From: Pomacea canaliculata
Taxonomy: Eukaryota; Mollusca; Gastropoda; Architaenioglossa; Ampullariidae
Assembly: GCF_003073045.1 (NCBI RefSeq)
Contig: NC_037591.1
Coordinates: forward strand, 25,701,319-25,765,318
Direction: 5' to 3'
Length of the DNA: 64,000 nucleotides
Part shown: in pieces, positions 22,592 to 39,800 of the stretch
Position numbering within the stretch: position 1 is the stretch's first letter
Layout: every line of letters starts with the position of its first letter
Translations under genes and position numbers: made by a program
Notes under the pieces: model-generated
What the model saw: the letters and a program-made list of their open reading frames with translations, nothing else
Database searches by the model: none
Told to the model about the DNA's origin: nothing

Positions 22592-25500
22592 ATGGACTGC
22601 AGTTTACTCCTAATCGTGTCGTTGGGCCTGGTGGCCGTGGTGCTGTTCCTTTGGTGGAAGGGCATCGTTCACCACGGCAGGATTCTTCCACCGGGTCCCA
22701 CGAGCATCAGTGTCTTGAAGGACACGCTGAAGGCTCTGAAGGAAGGCAACCTTCACCACCTGGCCGAGAACTGGGCCAAGCAGTATGGCGACCTTGTACT
22801 GTGCAGGACCGTCATTGGCGACCTCTGCTTCCTTAACTCGGCGCATCTCGTGCGTGAGGTTTTCGATGGGAAGAAGACGGAAAACGTCACCAACGACCGT
22901 CCTTCCACTTTCGTGGGTTCGTACGTGTACTACAACTACAGCGACGTAGCCTTCGGCGGACCAGCGCGAAGTCGACACTGGCACAAGCTGCGGAAGCTGC
23001 TACACTCTGCCATCAAGGTGAGATCGTCGGATAAAGATTGTAAGTGAATTCTGAGCCAGACAGGCACTTTATGAAGCAAGGTGGCATGGAGATCATGGTT
23101 GTGTCAGGAGCATTTTTTATGTCTGCAGTTTTACGGTGATGGCGTAGAGAGGCTGGAGAGCGCCTTACAGGCGGAACTTGCGCGGCTGGTCCAGTCCGTG
23201 GAGGCCAGAGTTGAGGGGTCAGTAAGTCGCGATGCCATAGAGAAGACATGCCAGTTGGAGATGCACAGCTTCTACTCCCGCTCTCTGCAACGCATTCTGA
23301 CTGCGGTGGTAGGTAATCTTTCCGTATTCTGTTTTTGTACTTTTTCTCTCTCCTTCTTTCTGTCTTTTTTTCCTCCGAATTTTTCTGGCCCACTCTGTGA
23401 ATATGCCAAGGATGATGAAGCCCATTTTGTGTTTTATTGCCTATGATCTTGCGGTCGTTGTATAACAGGATGTCATCTTGAGGCCAGCTTTCTTGTGAGA
23501 GCAGGGATCTATCATCTCTTTTTCTGCTTTCTCCAACTTTTTAAAGGGCCAGATACTCATTTCACAGCTTAGTCAACTGGAGGTAATACGTTCTTGGTAG
23601 TGTGGTAGCAATTATCGTCCTTATCTCGATAAAGCCTTAGTTGCTGGCTTGGCGTAAAACATCAATTCTCCTTTTACTTTAATTATATGTCTTGAACTTT
23701 TAGTTGATTTTTCTTCTCATCCCCTCCCCCAACGTCAGTTATGGTCACGAGTCTACCAAAATAACAAAATTTCATTAACGTTGTCTTCATTCAGCCATCT
23801 TGTTTTTTAATCTCTTCCCATCTCGACTCTCCTTTCTTTTGTCTGTCCTCCTCTTTGTCCCACCTTTGTCCTTTGTGTGCACCTGTTCTATATCAGTCCA
23901 AAATCCAGAACAAGAAAAAAAGAAATGAGCTTAACCGGATATTGCGCATTCCATACATGCCGTATATCTGCCGGGTAAGGGGACATGAGTGTAAAATCTC
24001 AAAATGAAAATGAGCCATAAAGTGTTATTAGAAACTCGCAGTACACTTAAAATCCTAGACCCTGGCCGAACGAGTTCCAAGTGACTTGCTCTAACTCAGA
24101 ACTGAATTACTTGTGCACATAGCTTACAGGTGAAGCCCCTGAACACGACTGCGAGCTGCCGGCCCTGTTGGGGCAGTTCGTGGAGGCAGCTGACAAGGGC
24201 ATCACTCCCACGACGGACTCTGCTCTTCGTTTGTTTCCTTTTCTGCGCTTCCTTCCCGGGTCTTACTATAGGCAGCTCTGCGGAAACCTGCAGACACTAA
24301 GAGATGCTTTAATCAGCGGGCTGCTGGACAAGGCGCAGGTACCTGTCAGTAATCAATGCATCGCAAAGATGAAGAGTGAAGTAGTCTAGTGGCAAATATT
24401 GTGCTATCTTGAATGAAAATAAAGTGGTTAAATGCTCGCATCTACGAGCTGTCATTAATGCACCATAATTTGGTTTCCTTTTTTAGGCTTTTTATAATTA
24501 GGGCTTTATTTTAACTGTATTTTCAAATGCATTACCGATTTTTTTTGGTTTACTTTGTGACATTATTACAGTCTTCTAGGCCGAACTAGGGGAGATAATT
24601 TACTAGTCCTAAAGCACCAGTTACTTATCTCCCCTAATTCAGTCAGTTCTCAGACACAATTTAAAACTATTTTTTTTTTTTAACTTATTGTGATTTAATG
24701 TTGCATTGTCGTCTGAAAGGAGTAGCTGTTAAAAAATTTCAGACCTATAGGACGATGGAAAGTGGGTAAAATTCGGTTACAAAATTCGACCGTGCATGCA
24801 TGCGTAGTAAGTTAGATAAAAGTGTATAAAAAAAATCAAGATGTTTGCCATGTTTTTGGAATAAATTCGTACCTTGTAGTCTGTCCAGAAATGTTTCACA
24901 CCTAGTAGTTGTAACAAAGATCAAACCTTAAGTCTGCGTAAAACTCAACGTTAGACTGACGAATATTACGTATTCCCATCCAGACAAAATATTCAACGAT
25001 AAAAGTTATAGTTGTCTTGGTGACGTGCAGATGCATTTATAGAACTTACTCTGTCATGTCGTGTAGGCGACTCGCGTGCCAGGACAGCCCAGAGGGATAG
25101 TAGACGTCCTGCTTGATGAGCAGAAGAAGGAGGGCAACGACTGGCTCAATGATGACAACATCCGGGGAATCCTCCTCAATATCGTCGGGGGCGGTAAGAT
25201 GATCGCAAGACAATTCATTTTAGCTGTAGATTACTGTACACCAGTCAATTTACATTTAGACACATGGAAAGACGTAAAGACCTCTGCCCCATGACAAAAA
25301 TAAGTTTGTTATTGAGCAACGTCTCATTAACATGTGCTTGGCGATTTCTCATTGAGTGCGGGTCTTCAGGGACGTTAAGAAACCCTTCCTGTAGCCCCTC
25401 AAATAAGGATTTTTTTTTTTAAAAAAAAAGCTAATGCCAGTGGCATGTTCTGCTAACCCGTAAACAATTTCTGGGAAAAAATGAACCTGCATGGCCGAGT

Positions 25501-26788
25501 TCAGATAAAGGCTAATTGTATTTCAGCTTACATTACCTCCCTGGAGACGCTGAAGACCTTGTTCTTTTTCCTCGTCCACAATCCGGGGGTGGCTGCCAAC
25601 ATCCAGCGTGAGATCGACCACAACATTGGGCAACGACAGCCAGGTCTTGCTGACAGAGAGAACCTGCCCTACACTGAAGCCGCCGTCTTGGAAACTCTCC
25701 GGTTATCTTCATTTGTCCCGTTAGGAGCGGTGCACGTGGCGACAGGGGAGTTCACTGTTAACGGAATGCAAATTCCAAAGGGTTCCGTTGTAAGTGATAT
25801 TTTTTGTCTTTTTTATTTGCAGCTGCATGCAGAAGTATTGTTATGAAAAAATATTAGCCTGCATGAAGCACCAGTACCTGGAGCTGAGGACTTCGGAGCC
25901 TTACAATGTTTAACTGTCAGCCTGTCTTGAGCATCGTAATTTTGCATTATGAATGTTCCACTTGTGAGTGAGAGAGATAGGAGAGAAATTGTATACAATC
26001 TTCACATACTTTCTTGTCTGCTGCAGAACATGGACGCATGATTTATAGTCATAATTATTTATAGCTGCGAAGTTCTGCTTTCGAGTATTACGTTGTTGTT
26101 TTTTTTTTCTTACCGCTGTTCAGTTGTTCCAAAACTTGTGGGTGATGAACCGTGACCCAAATGTGTGGGGGGATTCCGAGAACTTTCGCCCAGAGCGCTT
26201 CCTTGACGACGAAGGCCAGCTCTTGTCTGCTTTGCACCCCATACGTCAAAGGTCAGGCCTTGTGTAACAAAAGCGTATTACAGTGTATTACAAACCCAAA
26301 CTCGACAGCGATGAGGGCGACAGCTTGGGTGTGTAAAGTAGAAAAGTATTGCACTGGCTACCTCGAGTTCTTGGAGAATAAGCAGCCGCTCTGTATCACG
26401 TTATTCCCTACCGATTCTTTGTATGTGAGTGCCTGAATGCAGTAATGTAAGAAACGGCTTTGTAAATTAGAAAATCTTTTAGCGAGCATGATCAGGGAAA
26501 AAAAAGCAATCATAGCTGGTTTTAGTACACGCATTCGCCCTGTGTTCATTATCTAATCGTATGTCGTCTGCCCACAGCTTTCTTCCGTTTGGGGTTGGCA
26601 AGCGGAGCTGCCCAGGAGAACACTTCGCACGTTCTCGGGTGTTTCTATACGTCACTACCCTGCTGCAGAAGTTCGATTTCCTGCCGCCGACGGACCGAAA
26701 GTTACTGCCTTGGACCCGCGACTCGTGGACAGACGCTGCTGTCCTGCAGCTGAAGCCTTACCAGCTGACCGTCAGACAGCGCTCTTAG
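22592..26788 (+). CDS. Cytochrome P450 A, microsomal, clan-2-like
   Basis: A complete heme-thiolate monooxygenase gene of 516 codons. Exons are 22592-23017, 23129-23308, 24123-24338, 25067-25193, 25527-25789, 26124-26251 and 26578-26788, with phases 0, 0, 0, 1, 0, 2. The protein has an N-terminal membrane anchor (residues about 4-22) and the PPGP hinge (33-36). It also has the C-helix W130xxxR134, ExxR (ETLR, 372-375), [10 protein letters not shown] and the heme loop [14 protein letters not shown] with Cys458. It should sit on the endoplasmic reticulum facing the cytosol and take electrons from P450 reductase; the substrate is unknown. The I-helix reads GGAYITS (315-321), with Ile319 at the usual Asp/Glu position and Thr320 kept. 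It heads the tandem family of four. The CYP family number cannot be assigned by eye. Confidence 0.96.
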
Positions 26789-28932
26789 TGATCCCCTAAT
26801 TTTTGTTTGTTTTGTGCATGACCTGAAAGTTTCAAACCCATTTTCAGTCTGCTCGTGTACCCTTGTAAGAAGATATACCTCACAGACATGATTCTTGAGT
26901 TAGAAAAGCCCAGAGTACTTTGCTATGCAAGCCTAAGACAAGTGTATATTTTGGATCATTATTTGTAGGCTATATTGCTTAGATTCAAATTTATATGAGA
27001 GGGACTCGACACAGGTGTGGCATTTACTCGTTACTTTTCGTCTGCTACTTCCCTCGTCATGTACTCTTTTGCACTATCCAGGTCCTAGCAACATCTCAAA
27101 ACGATATTACCAAGAGTTGCAATCTCTCAAATACGTACACTGAATCAAGAGATTGTATTATAAACTGAAAAATATTTATCACCTTTATTTACACAAAGTC
27201 GCCGGCACACCTGTATCAATAGATGCCTAAGGCAGTAAAGTCTTTAGAATGTTGTGGCTTCGTCTTCAACAAATTGCACGTTATTTGCAAGACCATAAAA
27301 GATTGTGAACACTTGTTTTGCTACCATCACTATACTGTGTTTAAGCAATTGTTATTGTGCCTTGACATGCCTGTACCCAACATCCAAAATTTCTTATGTC
27401 ATTTTGTATCATGTCCTCGAGTTTTCGTACAAAAAAATAAAGTTGGTATAAGTTGTTGCGATCTTTTTTTTTTATCATCTTAGTCCTTATATGTGTTGTT
27501 TCCTCCACCCACTGTTATTTCGGAATCAATGCCTGACGCTGCAGCACGCATCTTTTACATAAGTTTTCTCCAAGCCTGGCAAGTAAGGTCGAGCGGACAT
27601 TGTCAGCAGTTGTTTTGCTCGTCGCGGTGACGTTTATTTGCTCTCATTTTTATATATACGATATAATATTGGGATCTAACTGGTTAAATACATATTATTG
27701 TGTGAAAATACCAATACGAAATGTCGGCTGCATATACTGTTGAGTTTGCTGTCATCATTAAGTTATCTCTTTCTATCGCGTACAACATAACTACAAGTTT
27801 CGTCTCTCGAGCTTTTAGGCATTTAGTATCTGCAACATATTAACGTTTCTCCTGCCTTCTTAAAATTTACTGTTGGGGTAATTTATAACACTGCAGGGAT
27901 CCTTTTCATCTGTTCTCTTTACGTTCATGTGTCTCGGTATGCAGCTGAATGGCTGACCCCCGTTTCCGCTTTACCCACCGACCAGCGCGTACTGCGCTTG
28001 AGCTGAATAATTGACGAAATACCCTCATCAAGGACAGTCTCGTGCACTTCGACAAAGTGTTGTGCCGAGGGTCACACGGCCAAACCAGACCACCTTTAGG
28101 CCCCTTCACTATTGCTAGTAGGGCTCCCGGTGTCCTACAAGTGGGGCGGCATGCTTTGTGCCAAGTCATCGTCTGGCCTTCTCGGTACCTGCTGATAGTT
28201 CAGTTTAAAAAATAACACTTCCCTTCGTGCTTCCAATGGGATTTTTTCAGCCCTACATTGTGTTGTCCCACTTAAACCCGTATTATCACTGTGCAAAATT
28301 TATGTGCTACATACAGTCACCTGTTAACCTGACCTCGATATTCTGGCGATGCTCTAACAAACGTTACAAATTGTGCCCTCTGCAGGCATTTCGAACAAAC
28401 ACCAAGTTTTAGGGCTTGGAAGTCTACAGCAGTCGGTCAAGTGGTGGTTCGAAGACACAAAAATGAGTAAAGGTACTGGGAATATATAAACAAACAAACA
28501 TAATCCATGCAGTACAGATGCACAGATTTAAGAACAGATCTTAAGACGGTGATGAATCGTTTGAAAAACTATGATAAAGCGGGAGTGCGTTTATTTGCTG
28601 GGGTAAACATCGTATAAAATGAACCCGTGCTTCACGAGCATAGCACTTCAATGCACCTATGTGAACGAGTACTTGTTGCACAACCCAACTTGCAGAGGAA
28701 ATGTTCACACGTTACCACCACACTAGCAGCTTGTGTGCAACGGATGCTTTGTATGCCACGCCTCGTCTGCTGTTTACTCTGTCTCAAGCGCCGTGGCAGC
28801 GAATCAGTTTTCAGTTTTCTAAAAGGTCAAAGTGGCTGACCCCTTTATCCCCCAGCCCTGCAAGCACTATCTAGCAGTCGCTCTACTGGCGGCGTAGCCG
28901 ACAACAGCTAACAGCGCGATTAGAGAACGAAG
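26789..28932. other. Spacer between P450-A and P450-B
   Basis: This holds the P450-A 3'UTR, with an AATAAA candidate at 27436-27441, and the P450-B upstream region. A GC-richer block at about 27950-28170 (with TTTAGGCCCCTTCACTATTG) vaguely resembles 10080-10140 and may be an old repeat. No coding exon was found. Confidence 0.4.
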
Positions 28933-33535
<4,603 letters not shown>

Positions 33536-33597
33536 CCCACCAGAAAAGCGAAAGAAAATCAGAGTCAAGCGAGGAACGCGCTGCTCCTGCCTTAGAA

Positions 33598-33700
33598 AAA
33601 TATTTAAAGGTCTGGTGGAGTGCAACATTTAAAAAAATAATTTGGTAAAGCTGAGGACAAGATAGGGTTTCCCAGCGATACATTACATTTGTCCATTAAG
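33598..33700 (+). repeat. Dispersed repeat family R1, short copy 3
   Basis: TTTAAAGGTCTGGTGGAGTGCAACA just after the P450-B stop matches the start of the copy at 20925. Only the left portion is recognisable. Confidence 0.4.
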
Positions 33701-33988
33701 GTGTGTTTTTAGCTCACACACTGGCTGTAGCCTTCACAACGCAGAAGCACAATCGTGACGTCTTTATGGTGCTCTGTGCATGGCGATGGTTTAAGGCACT
33801 CACTAAACAAATATTGCACCGCACTGAACGTTTAAAAATGTACGCAAACATATTTTGCAGTAAAACACTAGCACCTTTTCAAGAATATCTTGCATGATTA
33901 TGTAAGTGAGTAAATATTTCTTAGTGATGTAATCAGAATGTGTTAAACAAAATTATGTAACAGCTGATACAGATCTGTCGAACTGTGT

Positions 33989-33994
33989 AATAAA
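33989..33994 (+). terminator. AATAAA polyadenylation signal candidate for P450-B
   Basis: A canonical hexamer about 450 bases past the P450-B stop codon. Other A/T-rich hexamers follow near 34210. Confidence 0.35.
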
Positions 33995-34689
33995 ATGCCT
34001 CTGTCTTGTAGATCCGTAGTTTATATAGCATTCTAGTTTTCTGCTCTGTGATAAAAACTGTTGTTCAGATTATTCTTGATATAAAGTAATACCGGTCTGT
34101 TTCTTGCTTTTGAATAGAATGATTCTATTACTTTCTTTGTTTTATTTAATTAGGTTTGTTGTTATTACAGTAACTTACTACTCATACCTTAACAATGTAT
34201 TTAAAGAAATAAATAATATAAAATGCAATCTAACACAGTCTTTTTGACTCAGGTATGAACTAATCATGAAAAAATGCACTTGTTGATGCACTCATACACA
34301 TACACCTACCGAGCGACCTGTCCAACTGCTCCATTGCAGACCCTTATTCTTCCTTTGCACTACAGCCGCTCTGTACCGAAAACTTCAATGCCAAATGACT
34401 TTAAGCAGAACAAACCCACGTAGAACGACAACCACACAAATACAGGTCACATATACCCCGACCAAAAGAAAATCTGCAAATATTTTGAAAACACATGTTT
34501 GTGAAGAAATAAGTAGCATCAAGACTGTAGCGCCCTTTTAGAGGATGTGTATAGAAGTATGTACCAATTGTGTAATGAGAATGCCAATCTTTTGCTGAGC
34601 TGTTGAATGGTGTAGGCTATGTGCTGTTAAATATAAACTCACTGGAGTAAACTATTTTGCATAATCAAAAGCATTGTTCCGCTCACTCA

Positions 34690-34860
34690 GTATTTTTTCT
34701 TCCAAGCACTTTACATTTTTGTCAAGATGTCATCTGTTTGCTAAAGCTTATAGTTGACTGTCGGTTGGTTTGTAATCTTTTACGTGAAGCGCATTGAGCT
34801 TCTATCCACACGAGGAAATGGCTTTTACAAACTCATTATTATTAATTTTCTTACCTCGCC
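34690..34860 (+). mobile_element. LINE 3' tail relic
   Basis: GACTGTCGGTTGGTTTGTAA, GTGAAGCGCATTGAGC and CACACGAGGAAATGG, followed by ATTATTATTA, match the tail of the LINE relic at 9720-9830. Only the 3' end is present, as expected from 5' truncation. The rest of the P450-B to direct-repeat spacer (33700-35690) showed no gene. Confidence 0.5.
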
Positions 34861-35689
34861 ATGTGTTTTTGAACCTATACTCGTTACGTCTCTAAGGGAG
34901 ATAATTGTGTATTTCTGTGTTAAGGATCAGTTCTCCCCCGTTTTGTAATATACTAATATTTTGCTCTGATTCTACTGTGTACAGCCTATTAACATAAAGA
35001 AATGAAATCTAAGACGTTCGTTACAATTTCAGTTGTGGGTGAAGCATAAAGTACATGTAAGTCCACTGTGGTTTATTTTGTCATCTCGTGCTGTTACTAT
35101 GTATGTATATATCCAGCGCTTAGAGTGCAATCACAGTCGCCACAGCTGATCAGTTAGATTTTAGAGAACAAGTTTCCTAATAAAGTGAAAAATTTGCCAT
35201 GCTCTGCCATTTATCAAAAGCAGTCGTAAACATTCGTGTTGTCTATCCAACGTCTTCAACGGGAACAAACTCCGTCCAAGCCTTTAGGGTGACTTTTGTG
35301 CCGATGTCGGACATCAAGACAGGAGAAAAAAAAATTTACCGACGATAATTTTTTGTTGTTGTAAATTTACCAACATGCTTATTTACTGTAATAATCTGAC
35401 TGGGATTTTCCTAGCTGTTCGTGATAGTTTGGACAAACCTTACCTCCCAGGACTACCAAAATAATTAATTTAATGAGTTTTTCCAGCCTCACTCGATCGA
35501 CTATCAAACCATAAATATAGACAGATAATGGACTTAATGTAGTATCGGACATTGATGATATATACTTCTCAGCACTTCATTTATTCAAGATCTCACTTCC
35601 AACCACTAGTGATCTGTGTTATCTATGATCGAATTACAGAACTGACTTTTGCCTCTCCAGTTTTCAGAGAATTCGTTCCGTTGACCCTA

Positions 35690-36760
35690 TCTCTCTCTAT
35701 CTCTCTCTGAGTTAAAAGATAGATATACCAAAGTTTATGAAATGAACTAGACCATGGACGTAGATAGGATCTACGTTCATGAACTAGACTATTAAAGCCA
35801 TTGTTACCGAAAACTCGCGAGATCCGTCACAAATAAAACGAGATCTGCCAATAGATGTAACATATCCCACAATTACAATATATGTCAAGAACTTTAATAC
35901 ACGTTATTCTCAGTAACAAAGTACAACAACTGACCTCTGTAAGTGTGTGTGTGGGTTTTCTCGTGTCTGACGTCATCCAATACTGTTCCATTTCAACGAA
36001 TTTTACGCAGTGGAAAAAATGACGTTTCCTGTCATTACGTAATAACTTGAATTTTTGTCTCAAAGTTCTTGTCAGTATTAACAAGAGGATTGTGGTCCAA
36101 AGTGGAATGTTTGAAAAGAAGAAATATGTTTTCCAGGACTGCATTACTGCACACTGTTTCTTTTGAAGATGATTGCTGATTTTTTATTTCTGTGTAAGTA
36201 AACGGATTCTTACATTTTTAGGTGTGTAAACTACATCCGTTATCATAACGGTTATGGTTTTAGCTACGAACTAAAGCTCAGACATGAGCTAAACACTTGT
36301 GTGACACGAGAATGGAGCATGGTGTTACTGCAACATTTAGAATTTCACGTACGATATCTGAATTCTCTGTTCAATGGTTGAAATGACTATTTGCAAACGA
36401 AATTTTCGACCACGAGTAGTGTTGTGGATAAAACATTCACTTGCTACTCGTCGAGTCGGTTTACTCCACGCTTTGTGTGTTGGGTTGTGTGCGTGCGTGT
36501 GTGCGTGTGTCTGTGTAGTAATCTTTGCTTTCAGGATCCAAGAATCGTGCGCCATTCCTGCTGGTAAAGGTAATGCAGTTTTAATGTGGAACAAATTATA
36601 CAGTGATAGTCTGGATTTTCGTGCTCACTTATATTTACTTATTAGTTTAAGTGACCTCGACACGCTTACTATCTAGATAGTATCATGGCGACGATCTCTG
36701 CCTCCGATTCCTGAGTATCACTTTACTAGTTCAGTGGGTTGCTCTGCTGTTCAGTGGGTT
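35690..36760 (+). repeat. Direct repeat D1, right copy (MITE-free)
   Basis: This is the counterpart of 19640-20820. It keeps the pre-insertion site of the hAT MITE (36671-36678) and the CRE, CCAAT and TTACGTAA motifs, and has a shorter minisatellite. Between 36158 and 36627 it differs from the left copy, and this part includes a TG-rich tract near 36478-36515. It lies directly upstream of the IgGFc-like gene. Confidence 0.85.
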
Positions 36761-36824
36761 GTGCTGAGGTATCGCTTTATACACGTCATCTAAGATAGCT
36801 TTAGTTTTTCAACCAGCAGCGTTG

Positions 36825-39800
36825 ATGAGTTTATGCATGACATCGTCGTCAGCAGTAGTCTACATTCAATTGATTATGTTCTTTGTCAGTGTTACTCATC
36901 ATTCACATCTGATAGATACACACACGCTCATGTTTTGCTGTTTCAAGGCTAATTATGATATTAAAACACATTTTCCAGAGATGTGTTTCTTAAATTTTTT
37001 TAAAATTCACTGCAGTTTTAACAGATTTCTATGGCACCAGCTTTGTCTTTCCTGTTCCTTTGTGTGAGAACAAAGAATCCATCCACATTGTCATTTCACC
37101 TCGTGCAATCCAATTAACGACAGTCTCGATCTTTGGAAAGTCGCTTGCTCGTTTCGCCGAACTCAACTATGGAAATACGAAGACGGTTTCCATTCCTTGT
37201 ACATCGGAGGAACAGCCCGCACCTTTCGTTCGGATTCCTGAGGGTGAGTAGTGCTCACTAACTTTTAATGTGAAGAAGATAAAAGCACAAGCAGCTCTCC
37301 ACGGATGTGTTTAGGTGGATTGCTGTCTGTCTGCCAAGACCAACGCTTAACCTCTTGCAAAGGTAATCCGCTGTTAGTCTCGGCGAGTCTAAACAATGTG
37401 ACTAAACCGGAAGCTTTGCACAAACATGCCTCATTTTAGTAGTTAATCTGAAATGTAATTAAGCCGGAGGCTTTGTAGTATCATGCCTCATTTTAGTAGT
37501 TAACTGGAAAAAATCGTCTGCCAGCAGTCCAGTAATACAAGCTCGTGAGCTCTCCCTGCTATGACGTGGCCTCACCTTGGTGATTGCAGAAAACACCAAA
37601 CAACCAATCCCGGGTATTTTCATGGTTTATTCTTAGAAATGGCACCCAACGGTGTATGGTAAGTTCCTTGTGACACACCTTTAACGTCATATAATGTCAA
37701 AAGATATAACATAATTATAACGGTTGTTAGTCTCGGAAGCTTACATGTTCTGTTCTGGCAGTGAGAAATAGAACCTTCACATTAGTTTCTGTATTTTACA
37801 GGTTGCATACAAGTAAAGTCCAGCAATGAAGTTGGAGTCCACGTCCTGTATAGACAGGATTCGTACCGAGTAACACCCGTGGACCTACTTGCAAAAGTTT
37901 ACTACCCTACTATCTTCAGGGGTGCCAGAATGTCCGAGCCTGAAACTGTACATTTTCTGTCAATTGGCGCGGCATACAACAACACCACTTTACAAATTAT
38001 CAAAAGTGTGAGTAATTTCTTCTTATTTATTGAGTAACATGTTTTTAGTGAAAGAGAGAAATGACAATTTTGATGCATTTTATTATGAAACGAAGGTGCC
38101 ATGCATTTATAAGTGTCGTCATAGAAAAATGTTTCTAGTTTTTGTGCAGTGACTGGGCAGACAACAGATCTTCTAGTGCCTTCATTAGGACTACTATCAG
38201 TATCAGTAGGACTTAGTCTGCTGGGGCTGCAGATATTAAGCGAGGTTTAGTCGTGGCCAGAGGGTATCTTTCTACCTGTTTGGTAACTACAACTCCAGGG
38301 GTAACACAACATCCTAAGACTCTTACCCTCGATTTACAAATGCGCTCAGTTTTCGCGCTAGTCGCATGTTCACAGTTCCTCCGGGAATGTGATAAATCTT
38401 GGGGAACAGGTACACGGAATGGACGGAGGTGTCGTAAGCGGTCCCTTTACCACCAGAACGTGTCTCTCTCGTTACTCCAGGAGCAGAACAGTGACTAGAA
38501 ATGGGGCAAAAACACCTTTTACCCTAGCCTCGAGAATCCACTGCCGAGAGCAGACGGCCGGTGGTGAGCTAGAAGTAGTCTACACTGTTACAAAGACCCT
38601 TGGGTGCGGTAAATCTATCTCGTTGTCTACGTGGCACATCACTGTGGTGAGGAGATGTTCTCAGCTAGGGTAGTGTCGTACAACACATCGCGCTGTGCTT
38701 GAATACAAACGGGAGACAACTACTGGTACATTCAGGATTTGTTCTAGTGTGGATAGCTTCCCTTTAACTGCCAAAGAAAGTCAACTAATGAGGTACAGGT
38801 ATCTTGTTATGTTTGAAAGTAGGCAAAATTTCGTTGATCAGGCGCCATTATTTGCAGTAGATGAGGGATGCTCACTTAGACATGGATTTGTACTCAAACA
38901 AAAGTGAATTACAAGAAAATAGTAAGTAATATTAAATTGTGATGTCTATTCTAATAAAAAATATGTTGTTTTGGCACTGTATGTTTTTATATAATGTATA
39001 AATAATTTTTCGAGAAATTTCAAACTTTTGACCTAATTTTCCGGTCTTCCCTCTGTTTCATATAGTTACAATCTTTAATTTTAATTTAGTAGAAGAAAAC
39101 AAAACCTATAACTCTTAAAAGTCACACCAAGTAAATGTTAAAAAAATGCTCATTAAAACGGTGTATCACAGTTAGTTGTCTTTATTATAGGTTAATAGTT
39201 ATAAATATTCAAAAACATCCGACCGCGGGCTTTTCAGCCCAAAGTCGTTGATTTTCCTTGCATCGCACGCCTCCATCTCGTTCCAAAACAGTAGACGACT
39301 TTGTACTATCTGCCTACCCCTCCTCCACCAAACATAATAAGCTAGATTAGAAAAAACCTGAACTGACAAGAAACAACATGTGAGTTTCCCAATACATATT
39401 AACGCGCCTTCCACTGGGAGCTCCCGGATATAAAATTTTAACCAATTTTGTTTCAGAAAGCTACGCAAAACACTGTCTTGGAATTGAAGGGCTTCGATCA
39501 GGTGGTGTACTACACAGAAGAGAGCTCCACTCTTACGGTGACATCGTCGATGCCGGTCATTCTGTTGGTGGGGTCGTTCGTGAATGACTCTAAGAAACCA
39601 ACCGCTGGACTGATTTTAGAACAGGATACACCACCCATGCACTGGGGAAGGTTCTATGTCCTTCCTCTCATACAGCCTATGGCAAATGTGTGCATTGGCC
39701 TGAAAGGTATGCATCGCACACAGACTCAGTGGGAGGGGTGATAGCTTTGAATCTGCTCACAGGAGTAAAGACTTTAGACATGTCTAGATCGAGGAGACGA

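Noticed and set aside
22610-22984. 124-codon minus-strand ORF over P450-A exon 1 (similar shadows exist over exon 1 of B, C and D)
   Set aside because: Antisense shadows of a GC-rich coding exon. They have no start context or family similarity, and the sense strand is clearly coding.
36374-36676. ORF with a Cys/Val-rich hydrophobic stretch as a possible signal exon of the IgGFc-like gene
   Set aside because: The hydrophobic stretch is a translated TG repeat and no donor in the needed phase follows. The 36825 start with a phase-1 donor fits better.
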